64,000 nucleotides of DNA from Hoeflea phototrophica DFL-43 (lineage in GTDB: Bacteria; Pseudomonadota; Alphaproteobacteria; Rhizobiales; Rhizobiaceae). The stretch lies in the NCBI RefSeq assembly GCF_000154705.2, contig NZ_CM002917.1, positions 2,791,659-2,855,658 of the forward strand, in the 5' to 3' direction. The notes under the pieces are model-generated. The model saw only the letters and a list, made by a program, of their open reading frames with translations. It did no database searches and had not been told where the DNA came from. The position numbers and the translations under genes were made by a program. Each line of letters starts with the position of its first letter. Position 1 is the stretch's first letter. Positions 48,002 to 57,539 of this stretch are shown piece after piece.

Positions 48002-48344
48002 TTTCACTGGCTACATGCCCCTGGCACGGGCGACTGTTGGCATCCGCGCAAAGATTCCCGCGGCAGTACGGCGGGCATCCGGGACGGCTTCACTTTGATG
48101 CAGCATGCTCGCGGGTTAAGCCTTGGAAACAAGACACGGCACCGCAAACATCCATCATGCATGAGCAAGGGTGATCGAAGCCTGGTTTGGCTTTTGGATG
48201 ACCCATTCGGGCCGCCAATCTGAAACAGCATACCCGGCAATGCGCGGTGAACGCACCTCGGCGTCACAAAAAATTCACGCAAATAGAGTCTGACTGACAC
48301 AACCTCGACATAGCCATTTGGATGAAACCCAAAAGGAGAGTGTC
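48002..48344. other. Intergenic control region before phnD
   Basis: No credible gene is seen here. The distal part (48250-48280) holds a Pho-box-like direct repeat. The rest has no other palindrome or terminator I can support. Confidence 0.6.
48261..48278 (+). promoter_or_regulatory. Candidate Pho box
   Basis: GCGTCAC-AAAA-AATTCAC: two 7-mers with an 11-base period, matching the layout of PhoB boxes (CTGTCAT-N4-CTGTCAT). A third, weaker unit (AACGCAC) lies exactly one period upstream at 48250-48256. It sits about 70 bases before the phnD start codon. Identity to the consensus is partial. Confidence 0.5.
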
Positions 48345-49214
48345 ATGGACTTCAAATCTATCGTCTTTGGTCTTGGACTGGTCGCAGCATCAACGATTGC
48401 TGCTGCCGCCGACAACTGGAAGCTCGCAGTCACCGACGTCGAGGGCATGGAGCGCCTTCAGCTTGAGTGGGGTCCGTTCAAGGACGCCCTCGAAACAGCA
48501 ACCGGCGATACTTTCGAATTCTTCCCGGTCAATTCCCGCACGGCTGCCGCAGAGGCGCTTCGCGGCAAGACGGTCGATTTTGTCGTCTCCGGCCCTGCCG
48601 AATATGTCGTCATCAACAAGCTCACAGAAGCAACCCCGCTGATCGGCCTTGGCCGTCCGGACTATTTCTGCGCAATCATCGTGCGCGCCGACAGTGGCAT
48701 CAACGTGCCTGCCGATCTCAAGGGCAAGAAAGTGGCTTTCGGCGACATCGGCTCCACCTCCAACATGCTCTGCCCGATGCAACTGCTGGCAGACTATGGA
48801 ATTGATCCGGTCAACGACATCAAGAAAACCCATACGGCCCGCAACATTGCCCACGAAGCCCTCAAGAACGGCGATGTTGCGGCAATCGGCATGAACGCCG
48901 GCAGCTTTATGGGAGTCCGCGCCAAGGATACCGGTGTCCCCTATGGCTTCTACAAGATGATTGCCCGCTCCGGCGACCTTCCCAATGACATGATCATGGT
49001 CGGTTCCCACCTGCCCGTGGAAACTGCAAATGCGGTACGCGATGCCATCCTCTACAACAAGGGCGCCATCATCGCCGGCATCACCGCCCATGAAGAGAAT
49101 GACAAATATGTCGGCATGGATCTCGTCGCCATCGAAGACAGCGCCTACAACTATGTCCGCTCGATGTACACCAATGCAGGCTATCCTCAGTTTGACAGCT
49201 TCATCGGTGACTGA
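48345..49214 (+). CDS. phnD: Phosphonate-type ABC substrate-binding protein
   Basis: A 289-residue receptor with a Sec signal peptide (MDFKSIVFGLGLVAAST ending AAA-D). The PhnD-family fold is recognisable (GSTSNMLCPMQLLADYGID; NAGSFMGVRAKDTG). Start at the ATG at 48345 with AAAGGAGAG. It begins the phn-type operon and has a candidate Pho box upstream. Ligand may be a phosphonate, phosphite or phosphate ester. Confidence 0.88.
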   Translation: MDFKSIVFGLGLVAASTIAAAADNWKLAVTDVEGMERLQLEWGPFKDALETATGDTFEFFPVNSRTAAAEALRGKTVDFVVSGPAEYVVINKLTEATPLIGLGRPDYFCAIIVRADSGINVPADLKGKKVAFGDIGSTSNMLCPMQLLADYGIDPVNDIKKTHTARNIAHEALKNGDVAAIGMNAGSFMGVRAKDTGVPYGFYKMIARSGDLPNDMIMVGSHLPVETANAVRDAILYNKGAIIAGITAHEENDKYVGMDLVAIEDSAYNYVRSMYTNAGYPQFDSFIGD

Positions 49215-49228
49215 CCTCGGTCTAAAGC

Positions 49229-49257
49229 AGCCGGATGCACCTGAGGTGCATCCGGCT
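49229..49257 (+). other. Hairpin downstream of phnD
   Basis: AGCCGGATGCACCT pairs perfectly with AGGTGCATCCGGCT around a single central base (14-bp arms), 14 bases after the phnD stop, without a T-run. It is a typical hairpin after a receptor gene, and it argues for the downstream start of phnC at 49285 rather than the GTG at 49207. Confidence 0.7.
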
Positions 49258-49284
49258 CTCCACAACTCACAAACCGCGCCCGCA

Positions 49285-50043
49285 ATGCGCGATTTGGCGC
49301 CTCCCTGCATCGATGTGGAAGCACATCAGCTGTCCAAGCGTTTCGGCAGCAACGAGATTTTCTCTGATGTCAGCTTCCGTTTGCTGCGTGGCGAAGCCGT
49401 CGCACTTGTCGGGGCGAATGGCACCGGCAAGTCAACCCTGCTCAGATGCATGATGGGGCTGATTCCGGCGGCCTCCGGCAAAGTGGTCGTCTTGGGCCAG
49501 GATGCCTCGAGCACGAGTTCCCGCGAACTTCGGGCCTTGCGCGCACGCATGGGTCTGGTGTCTCAGAAACACAATCTGGTGCCGCGTCTCTCGGTTCTTT
49601 CCAATGTCATCCAGGGGCTTCTGGGGCGGCATCCCGGAATTCGGCATTGGAGCCACAGGTCCGCGCCGGCAGCGTCACGCGAAGCTGCAATGGAAGCGCT
49701 CGGCAAGGTCGGGCTCGCCGAATTCGCACTGCGCCGTGCAGACCGTCTGTCAGGAGGCCAGTCGCAACGTGTCGCGATCGCCCGCGCAATCGTCGGCAAA
49801 CCCGAAATCCTGATCGCCGACGAGCCCTGCGCCTCGCTCGATCCGGCGGCAGGAGAGGACATTATGAAGCTGTTTTTTGATCTCGCGCGGCAGGACGGCG
49901 TCACGGTTGTCTTCACCTCGCATCACATCGACCATGCGCTGCGCTATGGCGACCGGATCCTGGGGCTCGTTGATCATCGCCTGAAACTGGATGCCAGAGC
50001 CTCTGAGCTCAATGCGGCCGATTTGCGTGGGCTCTATGACTGA
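49285..50043 (+). CDS. phnC: Phosphonate-type ABC transporter ATP-binding protein
   Basis: A 252-residue ATPase: Walker A GANGTGKST, signature LSGGQSQRVAIARA, Walker B EILIADEPCASLD. It is the PhnC-class partner of PhnD and PhnE. The start is set at the ATG at 49285; an in-frame GTG at 49207 would overlap phnD and the hairpin, which I consider less likely. It overlaps phnE by eight bases. Confidence 0.88.
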   Translation: MRDLAPPCIDVEAHQLSKRFGSNEIFSDVSFRLLRGEAVALVGANGTGKSTLLRCMMGLIPAASGKVVVLGQDASSTSSRELRALRARMGLVSQKHNLVPRLSVLSNVIQGLLGRHPGIRHWSHRSAPAASREAAMEALGKVGLAEFALRRADRLSGGQSQRVAIARAIVGKPEILIADEPCASLDPAAGEDIMKLFFDLARQDGVTVVFTSHHIDHALRYGDRILGLVDHRLKLDARASELNAADLRGLYD

Positions 50044-50839
50044 TCTTGCCCCATCTCGGTATGAACGGCCCTCGGCTTTTGCGTTCCTGGGATACCTGCT
50101 CGGTCTGGCATTGATCGTCTGGTGCCTGGCTGGCGCGGGACTGTCGCTGGACAAGATGCTGACCGCCCCACCCCGCTTCGCCGACTTCATTGACCGCGCC
50201 TTCCCTCCGAACCTGGAGCCAACGGTGCTCGTCAGGCTCGGCTGGAAGATGGTTGAGACGCTTCAGATTGCAGTGGCAGGCGCCGTGATCGGAGTGATCC
50301 TGTCGCTGCCAATCGCACTTCTGGCTGCGCGCGGGCTGATCGCCGGCCTGTGGGTCAATCAGATCATCAGAACCCTCATGGGTTTCATCCGGGCTGTCCC
50401 TGACATCGCCTGGGCGTTGGTCTTCGTGGTTGCTGTCGGCCTCGGCCCCTTTGCAGGCATGTGCGCGATCATTGTTGATACGATCGGATTCTGTGGGCGC
50501 TTCTTCGCCGACGACATGGAAGCCACCGACAAGGGACCTGCAGAATCGCTGACAGCCACCGGTGCCCGCAAGATAGATGTCGTCGCCTGCGCCACCATTC
50601 CCGCGGCAATGCCGGCCTTTATCTCAACGTCGCTCTATGCGCTGGAAAAAGCGGTCAGGTCCTCAAGCGTTCTCGGACTCGTCGGCGCTGGCGGGATCGG
50701 CATCGAACTCAAGGTGGGGTTTGATCTCTTCGATTACCCCACCGCCATGACCGTGATCCTGATGATCGCGGTTGTGGTCATAGCCATTGAACAAGTCAGC
50801 GGCTGGGCCCGCACCAAAATCATTGGAGAACAACGTTGA
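50036..50839 (+). CDS. phnE: Phosphonate-type ABC transporter permease
   Basis: A 267-residue permease with about six transmembrane helices and the PhnE family segment LMGFIRAVPDIAWALVFVVA, then the EAA region (ESLTATGARKIDVVACATIPA). Starts inside the end of phnC. A single permease, so it acts as a homodimer. Its stop overlaps the TTG start of the methyltransferase gene. Confidence 0.9.
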   Translation: MTDLAPSRYERPSAFAFLGYLLGLALIVWCLAGAGLSLDKMLTAPPRFADFIDRAFPPNLEPTVLVRLGWKMVETLQIAVAGAVIGVILSLPIALLAARGLIAGLWVNQIIRTLMGFIRAVPDIAWALVFVVAVGLGPFAGMCAIIVDTIGFCGRFFADDMEATDKGPAESLTATGARKIDVVACATIPAAMPAFISTSLYALEKAVRSSSVLGLVGAGGIGIELKVGFDLFDYPTAMTVILMIAVVVIAIEQVSGWARTKIIGEQR

Positions 50840-51480
50840 AAACAGACACCGCGGATCAGCACTGGAACGAGCAATGGGCCAATATCGAAGCGGGCAGCAA
50901 ATGGCTCACCCCGGAAGCCGATGTGCAGTCATGGGCGGCATCGCTCACGCCCGGTGCCCGGATTCTCGATCTGGGCGCCGGCGTGGGCCGGCATGCGCTC
51001 TGGCTTGCCCGCGCAGGGTTTGAGGTCACAGCCCTGGATGCTGCGCCGGAGGGCCTGGCCGAAATCGACAATGCGGGCGGCGTCAAAACCATTGAGAGCC
51101 GGATGCATGCCCTGCCCTTCGAAGACGGCAGTTTCGATCATGTCTTGAGCTGGAATGTCATTTATCATGGTGACGAGGACATCCTGCTGCGCACCATCGG
51201 CGAAATCCGGCGCGTTTTGACGCCGAAGGGCTCCTTTCTCGGAACGATGCTTTCAGACCGCCGCCTTCCGCATGAACTGGCCAAGGCCCCTGGCCGGGAG
51301 ATCAGCCGCAACACCTGGGTTTTCGACAGCCCCGGAACTGACAAGATGCACCCGCACTATTTTTGCAGCGCAGCCGATCTGCTGGCGCTCTTCTCGGGCT
51401 TCGAAGTCCTCAAACTGGAAAACCGCGAGCATGAAAGCCCGGGCTCGTTCCATTGGCATGTGACCATGGAGCGCCTCTAG
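50836..51480 (+). CDS. SAM-dependent methyltransferase in the phn operon
   Basis: A 214-residue class I methyltransferase. Motif I ILDLGAGVGRHALWLA (near 44-59), post-I VTALDAAPEGL and DHVLSWNVIYHGD. It uses a TTG start in a TTGA overlap with phnE and has GGAGA upstream. It sits between the phnCDE importer and phnM, two bases before phnM, so it should belong to the same pathway. No standard C-P lyase operon I know of places a methyltransferase here; the substrate is unknown. Confidence 0.82.
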   Translation: MKTDTADQHWNEQWANIEAGSKWLTPEADVQSWAASLTPGARILDLGAGVGRHALWLARAGFEVTALDAAPEGLAEIDNAGGVKTIESRMHALPFEDGSFDHVLSWNVIYHGDEDILLRTIGEIRRVLTPKGSFLGTMLSDRRLPHELAKAPGREISRNTWVFDSPGTDKMHPHYFCSAADLLALFSGFEVLKLENREHESPGSFHWHVTMERL

Positions 51481-51482
51481 GC

Positions 51483-52694
51483 ATGACACTTCAGACATTT
51501 GAGGGCGCGACTGTCTATCTTCCGGGCGAAATCGCCGAGACATCCGTGACCATAGCTGATGGCAAGATCGCCGAAATCGGCGGGCCGGCGCAAGGCGAAA
51601 CGATCGATGCCCGCGGGTTGATCCTGGCGCCAGCACTCATCGACGTCCATGGCGATGCATTCGAGCGCCAGTTGATGCCGCGCACCGGCGTGTATTTTCC
51701 GCTCGAGCCGGCCGTTCTCGAGACCGACCGGCAACTGGCCGCCAACGGCATAGCAACCGCCTACCACGCAATCACCTTGAGCTGGGAGCCGGGCCTGAGA
51801 AGCGTGGACCGGGCCCGCGAGCTGATGCAGGCAATGATTGACCTTGCCCCGCGCCTGCTCGTGGAAAACCGCGTGCAACTGCGCTGGGAAACCTTTGCCT
51901 TCGAAGCTCTTGATCTCATCGATTGGGCGCTCAAAGCGCCATTGCTGCCGTCAATCGCATTCAACGATCATACATCCATGACCATGCGGGCCTATGATGT
52001 CGCAATCCAGGATCGGCACTTCGAACTGTCACCGGATTTCTCCATCGCAGCGCTCGATGATGAAAGAATGAAAAAGCGGACGGCTTCGAAAGCGCACCGC
52101 GCGGGCATGGCGGATGAGGATTATATCAAGCTTCTGGGCGAGGTCTGGGAGCGGCGTGACCAAGTCGGCTCCACCATCGCGCGCGTGGCAGCTGCCGGCC
52201 GCGCAGCGGGCGCTCCAATGCTCAGCCATGACGACACAAGAGCTGAAACCCGGAGCTGGTATCGCGACCTGGGAGCCCTGACATCGGAATTCCCGATGGT
52301 TCTCGAAGCCGCGCAGGCAGCACGCGATGCGGGCGACACGATCATTTTCGGCGCGCCGAACGCAGCAAGGGGCGGCAGCCATATCGGCTCGTTGAGCGCG
52401 GGCGATATGGTCGAGGCCGGGCTCTGCGATGCACTGGCGTCCGATTATTATTATCCGGCGCTGCTGGCGGCAATCGAACGGCTCGACCGTGAAAAGCGGG
52501 CCGATCGCAGCCGTCTTTGGTCGCTGGTTTCCGGCGGTGCCGCCACAGCCATGGGTCTGAATGACCGTGGCGAAATCCGCGCCGGAAAGCGGGCCGACCT
52601 TGTTCTGGTAGACTGGCCCGAGGCACAGACACCTGCAATTCGCGGCACATGGGTCAATGGACGCTGCGCCTTCCGCTCAACACCTGCGGGATAG
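51483..52694 (+). CDS. phnM: PhnM-like amidohydrolase (ribose 1-methylphosphonate 5-triphosphate diphosphatase family)
   Basis: A 403-residue amidohydrolase. The HxD-type motif DVHGDAFERQLMPRTGV matches the PhnM block LHTDNLEKH-xTPRPGV. The later block SHDDTRAETR with EFPMVLEAA and GAPNAARGGSHIGS is PhnM-typical. The enzyme removes pyrophosphate from alkylphosphonate ribose triphosphate in the C-P lyase pathway, but no phnGHIJKL is within 12 kb downstream or upstream in this window. Start at ATG 51483, two bases after the methyltransferase stop. Confidence 0.88.
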   Translation: MTLQTFEGATVYLPGEIAETSVTIADGKIAEIGGPAQGETIDARGLILAPALIDVHGDAFERQLMPRTGVYFPLEPAVLETDRQLAANGIATAYHAITLSWEPGLRSVDRARELMQAMIDLAPRLLVENRVQLRWETFAFEALDLIDWALKAPLLPSIAFNDHTSMTMRAYDVAIQDRHFELSPDFSIAALDDERMKKRTASKAHRAGMADEDYIKLLGEVWERRDQVGSTIARVAAAGRAAGAPMLSHDDTRAETRSWYRDLGALTSEFPMVLEAAQAARDAGDTIIFGAPNAARGGSHIGSLSAGDMVEAGLCDALASDYYYPALLAAIERLDREKRADRSRLWSLVSGGAATAMGLNDRGEIRAGKRADLVLVDWPEAQTPAIRGTWVNGRCAFRSTPAG

Positions 52695-52717
52695 AACCTC
52701 AACACAGGGCCACATCT

Positions 52718-53617
52718 TCAAGCCGTGCCGCGCGACAGAATGCTTGCAAAGGCACGCGCAGCAGCAGACGGGATTTCCTCGGACCGGCTCATGATCCCGA
52801 CGGCTCCCACCGTAGCACTTGTGTCGACGTCGAGCATGGCCAGCCGCCCTTCCTTCAGATCATCGGCGACCACGCCACGGCTGATGAACCATACGGTGCG
52901 GGTATCAGCCAGCGTAACGGCGCGCCCGAACGCCGAAGACGCGGACTCGATCCGGTTGGAAAACAATGGCACGCCTAGCGAAATCAACAGCCGCGCCACC
53001 AATGGCCGGATCGCGGAATCCTCCGGCGGATACAGCACCTGGAAATTCTCAAGCTCGGCAAAGGAACGGACCGTCGCCGCCGGCCCGCCGGCAGCCGTGA
53101 CCACCACCACCTCCTCTGTGTAGAGCTGACGGAAACTCAGGCCATCCATGGTCTTTGGCCGGCCCAGCCGGCCGACCACAAGATCAAGTGCGCCGCTGCG
53201 CAGCCGCGAGGTCAGATCATAGTGGGGCCCTTCGTGGATCTCGAGCTGCGTGTCGCGGCTCGCGCGGGCAAACTCAAGCACGGCCCGTGGCAGAAGCCCG
53301 GAGGCAACGCTTGGAAGCGCGCCGACCTTCAGACGTCCCGATGCGCCGCCAATCCCGCGAACGCTGTTGAGCCCGACGCGAAGCGCCGATGTGCTCTGTT
53401 CCGCAAATTGAAGGAACACCTCCCCCTCCGGCGTCAGGCTCACACCCGAGCGGCTGCGTTCCATCAGCGTCACGCCAACGATCTCTTCGAGCTCCTTCAA
53501 CGTTCGCGAAATGGCCGGCTGGGTCAGCCGCAATTGCTCGGCCGCAATTTTCAGGCTCCGCGCCCGGGCGATGGCGCTGAAGGCGTCAAGATGTCGGAAC
53601 TTGATGCGGCGATCCAT
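52718..53617 (-). CDS. pcaQ: LysR family regulator, PcaQ-like
   Basis: A 299-residue LysR regulator with the PcaQ-like start RRIKFRHLDAFSAIARARSLK, the helix-turn-helix RLTQPAISRTLKELEE and an effector domain. It is divergent from the pobA-pca genes, 94 bases away, and probably activates them in response to a ring-fission product. Start at the ATG at 53617; the upstream extension is in the shared control region. Confidence 0.85.
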   Translation of the reverse strand: MDRRIKFRHLDAFSAIARARSLKIAAEQLRLTQPAISRTLKELEEIVGVTLMERSRSGVSLTPEGEVFLQFAEQSTSALRVGLNSVRGIGGASGRLKVGALPSVASGLLPRAVLEFARASRDTQLEIHEGPHYDLTSRLRSGALDLVVGRLGRPKTMDGLSFRQLYTEEVVVVTAAGGPAATVRSFAELENFQVLYPPEDSAIRPLVARLLISLGVPLFSNRIESASSAFGRAVTLADTRTVWFISRGVVADDLKEGRLAMLDVDTSATVGAVGIMSRSEEIPSAAARAFASILSRGTA

Positions 53618-53711
53618 ATACTTACCGGAAATGTCAATCAAATCACTCAAAAACTCAATATCATTATCATCACCAATATGTAAGCTCTGCGCTTGAGTTA
53701 GGGAGAGTGAA

Positions 53712-54881
53712 TTGAAAACCCGGATCGTCATCATCGGCGGTGGGCCGTCCGGCCTGCTCCTGTCGCAATTGCTTCATAGCCGCGGCATCGACAGCATCGT
53801 GCTCGAGCGCAAGACCAAGGACTATGTTCTCAGCCGCATCCGCGCCGGCGTTCTCGAACGCGGCATCGTCAAGCTGATGGAAGAGGCAGGCTGCGCCGAT
53901 CGGCTCCATGCCGAAGGCATTCCCCATGATGGCACGCTCGTGTCCTACGGTGACGAGATGTTCCGCATCGATTTCACCGAACTGACAGGAACACCGGTCA
54001 TGGTCTATGGCCAGACCGAGGTCACCCGCGATCTTTACAAAGCGCGCGAGGCGGCCGGTGGCCGCATCGAGTTCGAAGTCGACTGTGTGGAAATCCACGG
54101 AACCGATGGCGATGCGCCGCATGTCACCTATACGGTCGACGGAGAGGCACGCCGGATTGATTGCGATTTCATCGCCGGCTGCGACGGCTTTCATGGCGTC
54201 AGCCGTCAGGCAATCCCACTCTCGGTCCGCACCGAGTATGAGAAAGTCTATCCTTTCGGCTGGCTCGGCATCTTGAGCGAAACGCCGCCGGTCAGCGAGG
54301 AGCTGATCTACGCCAATTCGAGCCGCGGTTTTGCACTATGCTCGATGCGCAATCCGCAGCTGAGCCGCTACTACATCCAGTGCTCCCTGTCGGACAGCGT
54401 GAACGACTGGACCGATGAAGCCTTCTGGCAGGAACTCAATCGCCGCATCCCCGCAAATGTGGCAGAAAAGCTTGTCACCGGCCCTTCAATCGAAAAGAGC
54501 ATCGCGCCATTGCGGTCCTTCGTGACAGAGCCGATGCGCTGGGGAAAATTGTTCCTGTGTGGTGATGCCGCTCATATCGTGCCGCCCACCGGTGCCAAGG
54601 GCCTCAACACCGCCGCCTCAGACGTTCACTATCTTTATGAGGGCCTTTGCCAGTTCTACGAAACCGGCTCGAGCGACGGCATTGATCGCTATTCCGAAAA
54701 GGCGCTCAGCCGCGTCTGGAAGGCCGAGCGGTTCTCCTGGTGGTTCTCCTCGCTGCTGCACCGCTATCCGGACCAGTCGCCTTTCGATCTGAAAATGCAG
54801 ATCGCGGAGCTAGAATTTTTGCGCTCCAACAAGGCGGCCCAAAAGGCGATGGCTGAAAACTATGTAGGATTGCCCTATTGA
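53712..54881 (+). CDS. pobA: 4-Hydroxybenzoate 3-monooxygenase
   Basis: A 389-residue FAD monooxygenase making protocatechuate from 4-hydroxybenzoate. FAD motif VIIGGGPSGLLLSQLL at 5-20, DYVLSRIRAGVLE near 37-49, the DG motif GCDGFHGVSR near 158-167 and GDAAHIVPPTGAKGLN near 284-299. The start is TTG with GGGAGAG upstream; the N-terminus agrees with known PobA lengths. First gene of the pca-type operon. Confidence 0.95.
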   Translation: MKTRIVIIGGGPSGLLLSQLLHSRGIDSIVLERKTKDYVLSRIRAGVLERGIVKLMEEAGCADRLHAEGIPHDGTLVSYGDEMFRIDFTELTGTPVMVYGQTEVTRDLYKAREAAGGRIEFEVDCVEIHGTDGDAPHVTYTVDGEARRIDCDFIAGCDGFHGVSRQAIPLSVRTEYEKVYPFGWLGILSETPPVSEELIYANSSRGFALCSMRNPQLSRYYIQCSLSDSVNDWTDEAFWQELNRRIPANVAEKLVTGPSIEKSIAPLRSFVTEPMRWGKLFLCGDAAHIVPPTGAKGLNTAASDVHYLYEGLCQFYETGSSDGIDRYSEKALSRVWKAERFSWWFSSLLHRYPDQSPFDLKMQIAELEFLRSNKAAQKAMAENYVGLPY

Positions 54882-54959
54882 TGGCATTTGGTCCAATGCC
54901 CAAACCCCAGGCCGTCAATCTCCGCCAGTCTGCGACCCCGAATACAAAGGAACCTGCCC

Positions 54960-56062
<1,103 letters not shown>

Positions 56063-56063
56063 C

Positions 56064-56681
56064 ATGCAAAAGCTCGATTACCTCAAGGAAACACCGTCCC
56101 AGACCGCGGGTCCCTATGTCCATATCGGCCTGGCCCCGGGCGCTGCAGGCTTCGATATATACGACCACGAACTGGGCTGGGACATCGCCGGCCCGAACGC
56201 CAGGGGAGAGCGGATCCGGATTGAAGGACTGGTCATCGATGGCACCGGCAGCCCGATCAAGGATGTGCTGCTGGAGGCCTGGCAGGCCAATTCCGAAGGC
56301 AATTTTGCCCATCCGGAAGGCGGCGGCCCGGTCGAAGACGGATTTTGCGGCTGGGGCCGTGTGATCACCGATTTCGGCACCGGCGAATGGGCTTTCGAGA
56401 CCATAAAGCCCGGGCCTGTCCCGGGCCGGAACGGCAAGATCCAGGCGCCGCATATCAGTCTCTGGATCGTCGCACGCGGCATCAATGTCGGGCTCAACAC
56501 CCGGGCCTATTTCGATGATGAAACAGAGGCCAATGCCGCCGATCCGGTGCTCAACACCATCGAATGGGAAAACCGCCGGCCAACGCTGATCGCCAAACGC
56601 TCCGAGCGCGACGGCAAGCCGGTCTACCGCTTCGACATCCGCATTCAGGGAGACGGCGAAACCGTGTTCTTCGACATCTGA
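56064..56681 (+). CDS. pcaG: Protocatechuate 3,4-dioxygenase alpha subunit
   Basis: A 205-residue alpha subunit with the same fold but without the iron ligands (PHISLWIVARGINVGLNTR in place of the His pair). Family start KETPSQTAGPYVHIG. Start at the ATG at 56064, with GGAGGGAAA upstream, 1 base after pcaH. Confidence 0.96.
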   Translation: MQKLDYLKETPSQTAGPYVHIGLAPGAAGFDIYDHELGWDIAGPNARGERIRIEGLVIDGTGSPIKDVLLEAWQANSEGNFAHPEGGGPVEDGFCGWGRVITDFGTGEWAFETIKPGPVPGRNGKIQAPHISLWIVARGINVGLNTRAYFDDETEANAADPVLNTIEWENRRPTLIAKRSERDGKPVYRFDIRIQGDGETVFFDI

Positions 56682-56797
56682 AGCCGCGTTTGTCAGGAAC
56701 CGGGCAGGCTCAAGACCGCCCAAGCACATCCCCAAGGAGTTGCCTCATCGCGTAGCACATGCGAAACCTGCGATGCGTTTCAGAGTCAGGGGGGATC

Positions 56798-57223
56798 ATG
56801 ACTGTCAGCTACACCACCGATCGCATGCTGCATTTTGGCGATTGCGATATCTCCGGCACGGCCTACTACCCGGCCTACCTCAATCTGCTCAATGGCGTGA
56901 TCGAGGAATTCTGGTCGGCCATCGGCTATCCGTGGCATGAAATCATCTGGAAGGAGCGCTGGGGCACGCCCACCGTTCATCTGACCTGCGATTTTTCCAA
57001 GCCGTCCTTCTTCGGAGACAGGCTCACCTTCGAGCTGACCGTGACCAAGGTCGGCAAATCCTCGATGACGGTGGAACACAAGGTGCTTTGCGGCGACGAG
57101 CACCGCTGGTCCGGAAAGCAGGTTCTGGCCGCAAGCTGGCTCGACAAGCACACCTCGATGCCATGGCCCGACGATGTCCGCGCAAAGCTGCTCTCGTTTC
57201 TCCCCGAACAACCCAGCGCTTGA
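56798..57223 (+). CDS. 4-Hydroxybenzoyl-CoA-type thioesterase
   Basis: A 141-residue hotdog thioesterase with the signature HFGDCDISGTAYYPAYLNLLN (Asp nucleophile/base block of the 4HBT-I branch). It would release 4-hydroxybenzoate from its CoA ester, feeding pobA upstream. ATG at 56798 with GGGGGGAT upstream, 116 bases after pcaG, so it can be in the same operon. A 15-bp region at its end meets the IS remnant. Confidence 0.85.
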   Translation: MTVSYTTDRMLHFGDCDISGTAYYPAYLNLLNGVIEEFWSAIGYPWHEIIWKERWGTPTVHLTCDFSKPSFFGDRLTFELTVTKVGKSSMTVEHKVLCGDEHRWSGKQVLAASWLDKHTSMPWPDDVRAKLLSFLPEQPSA

Positions 57224-57517
57224 ACATCCCGCCGCAGAATTTGTGAAACCGTTGCATCAGACATCCTGCCGTCGTGATAACGCGCCGAGTACCAAACGAT
57301 CCACTTTGGGCGCACGTGGTATTTGCGACGAATATAAAGCGCCAGTTCCTCGCGCGGAGACAGCATCTTATTTGCGCTCAGGCGTCGTGCTGTTGGCGGA
57401 ATGTTTGGGGAAGAATGGCGCATTGGTCAGGCCAGCCTCTCCGCACTCTGAATAGGCCTTGCGCCAACGGTAGAAACTGGCGCGGCCAATCCCAAAACAC
57501 CGACAGATTTTCGCAAA
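57224..57517 (-). pseudogene. IS481-type transposase remnant (frameshifted)
   Basis: Two halves of an IS481/IS3-like DNA-binding region lie in different minus-strand frames. The 5' half (57517-57367) reads FAKICRCFGIGRASFYRWRK then GLTNAPFFPKHSANSTTPE, and ends at a stop. The 3' half (about 57360-57224) reads LSPREELALYIRRKYHVRPK and WIVWYSARYHDGRMSDATVS. The N-terminus and the whole DDE catalytic domain are missing. It marks an old insertion between the pca and kyn clusters. No terminal repeats could be identified. Confidence 0.75.
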
Positions 57518-57539
57518 TTGGCCACTCCGACCGCAAAGC

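Noticed and set aside
48004..48300. A 98-codon minus-strand frame in the gap before phnD
   Set aside because: No domain, atypical Cys/Arg/Pro composition, and it overlaps the Pho-box-like control region.
49207..49284. GTG start for phnC overlapping the end of phnD
   Set aside because: It would translate through the strong hairpin at 49229-49257 and add residues not typical of PhnC.
53618..53711. PcaQ binding site (ATAACC-N4-GGTTAT type) between pcaQ and pobA
   Set aside because: I could not find this motif or a convincing variant in the divergent region.
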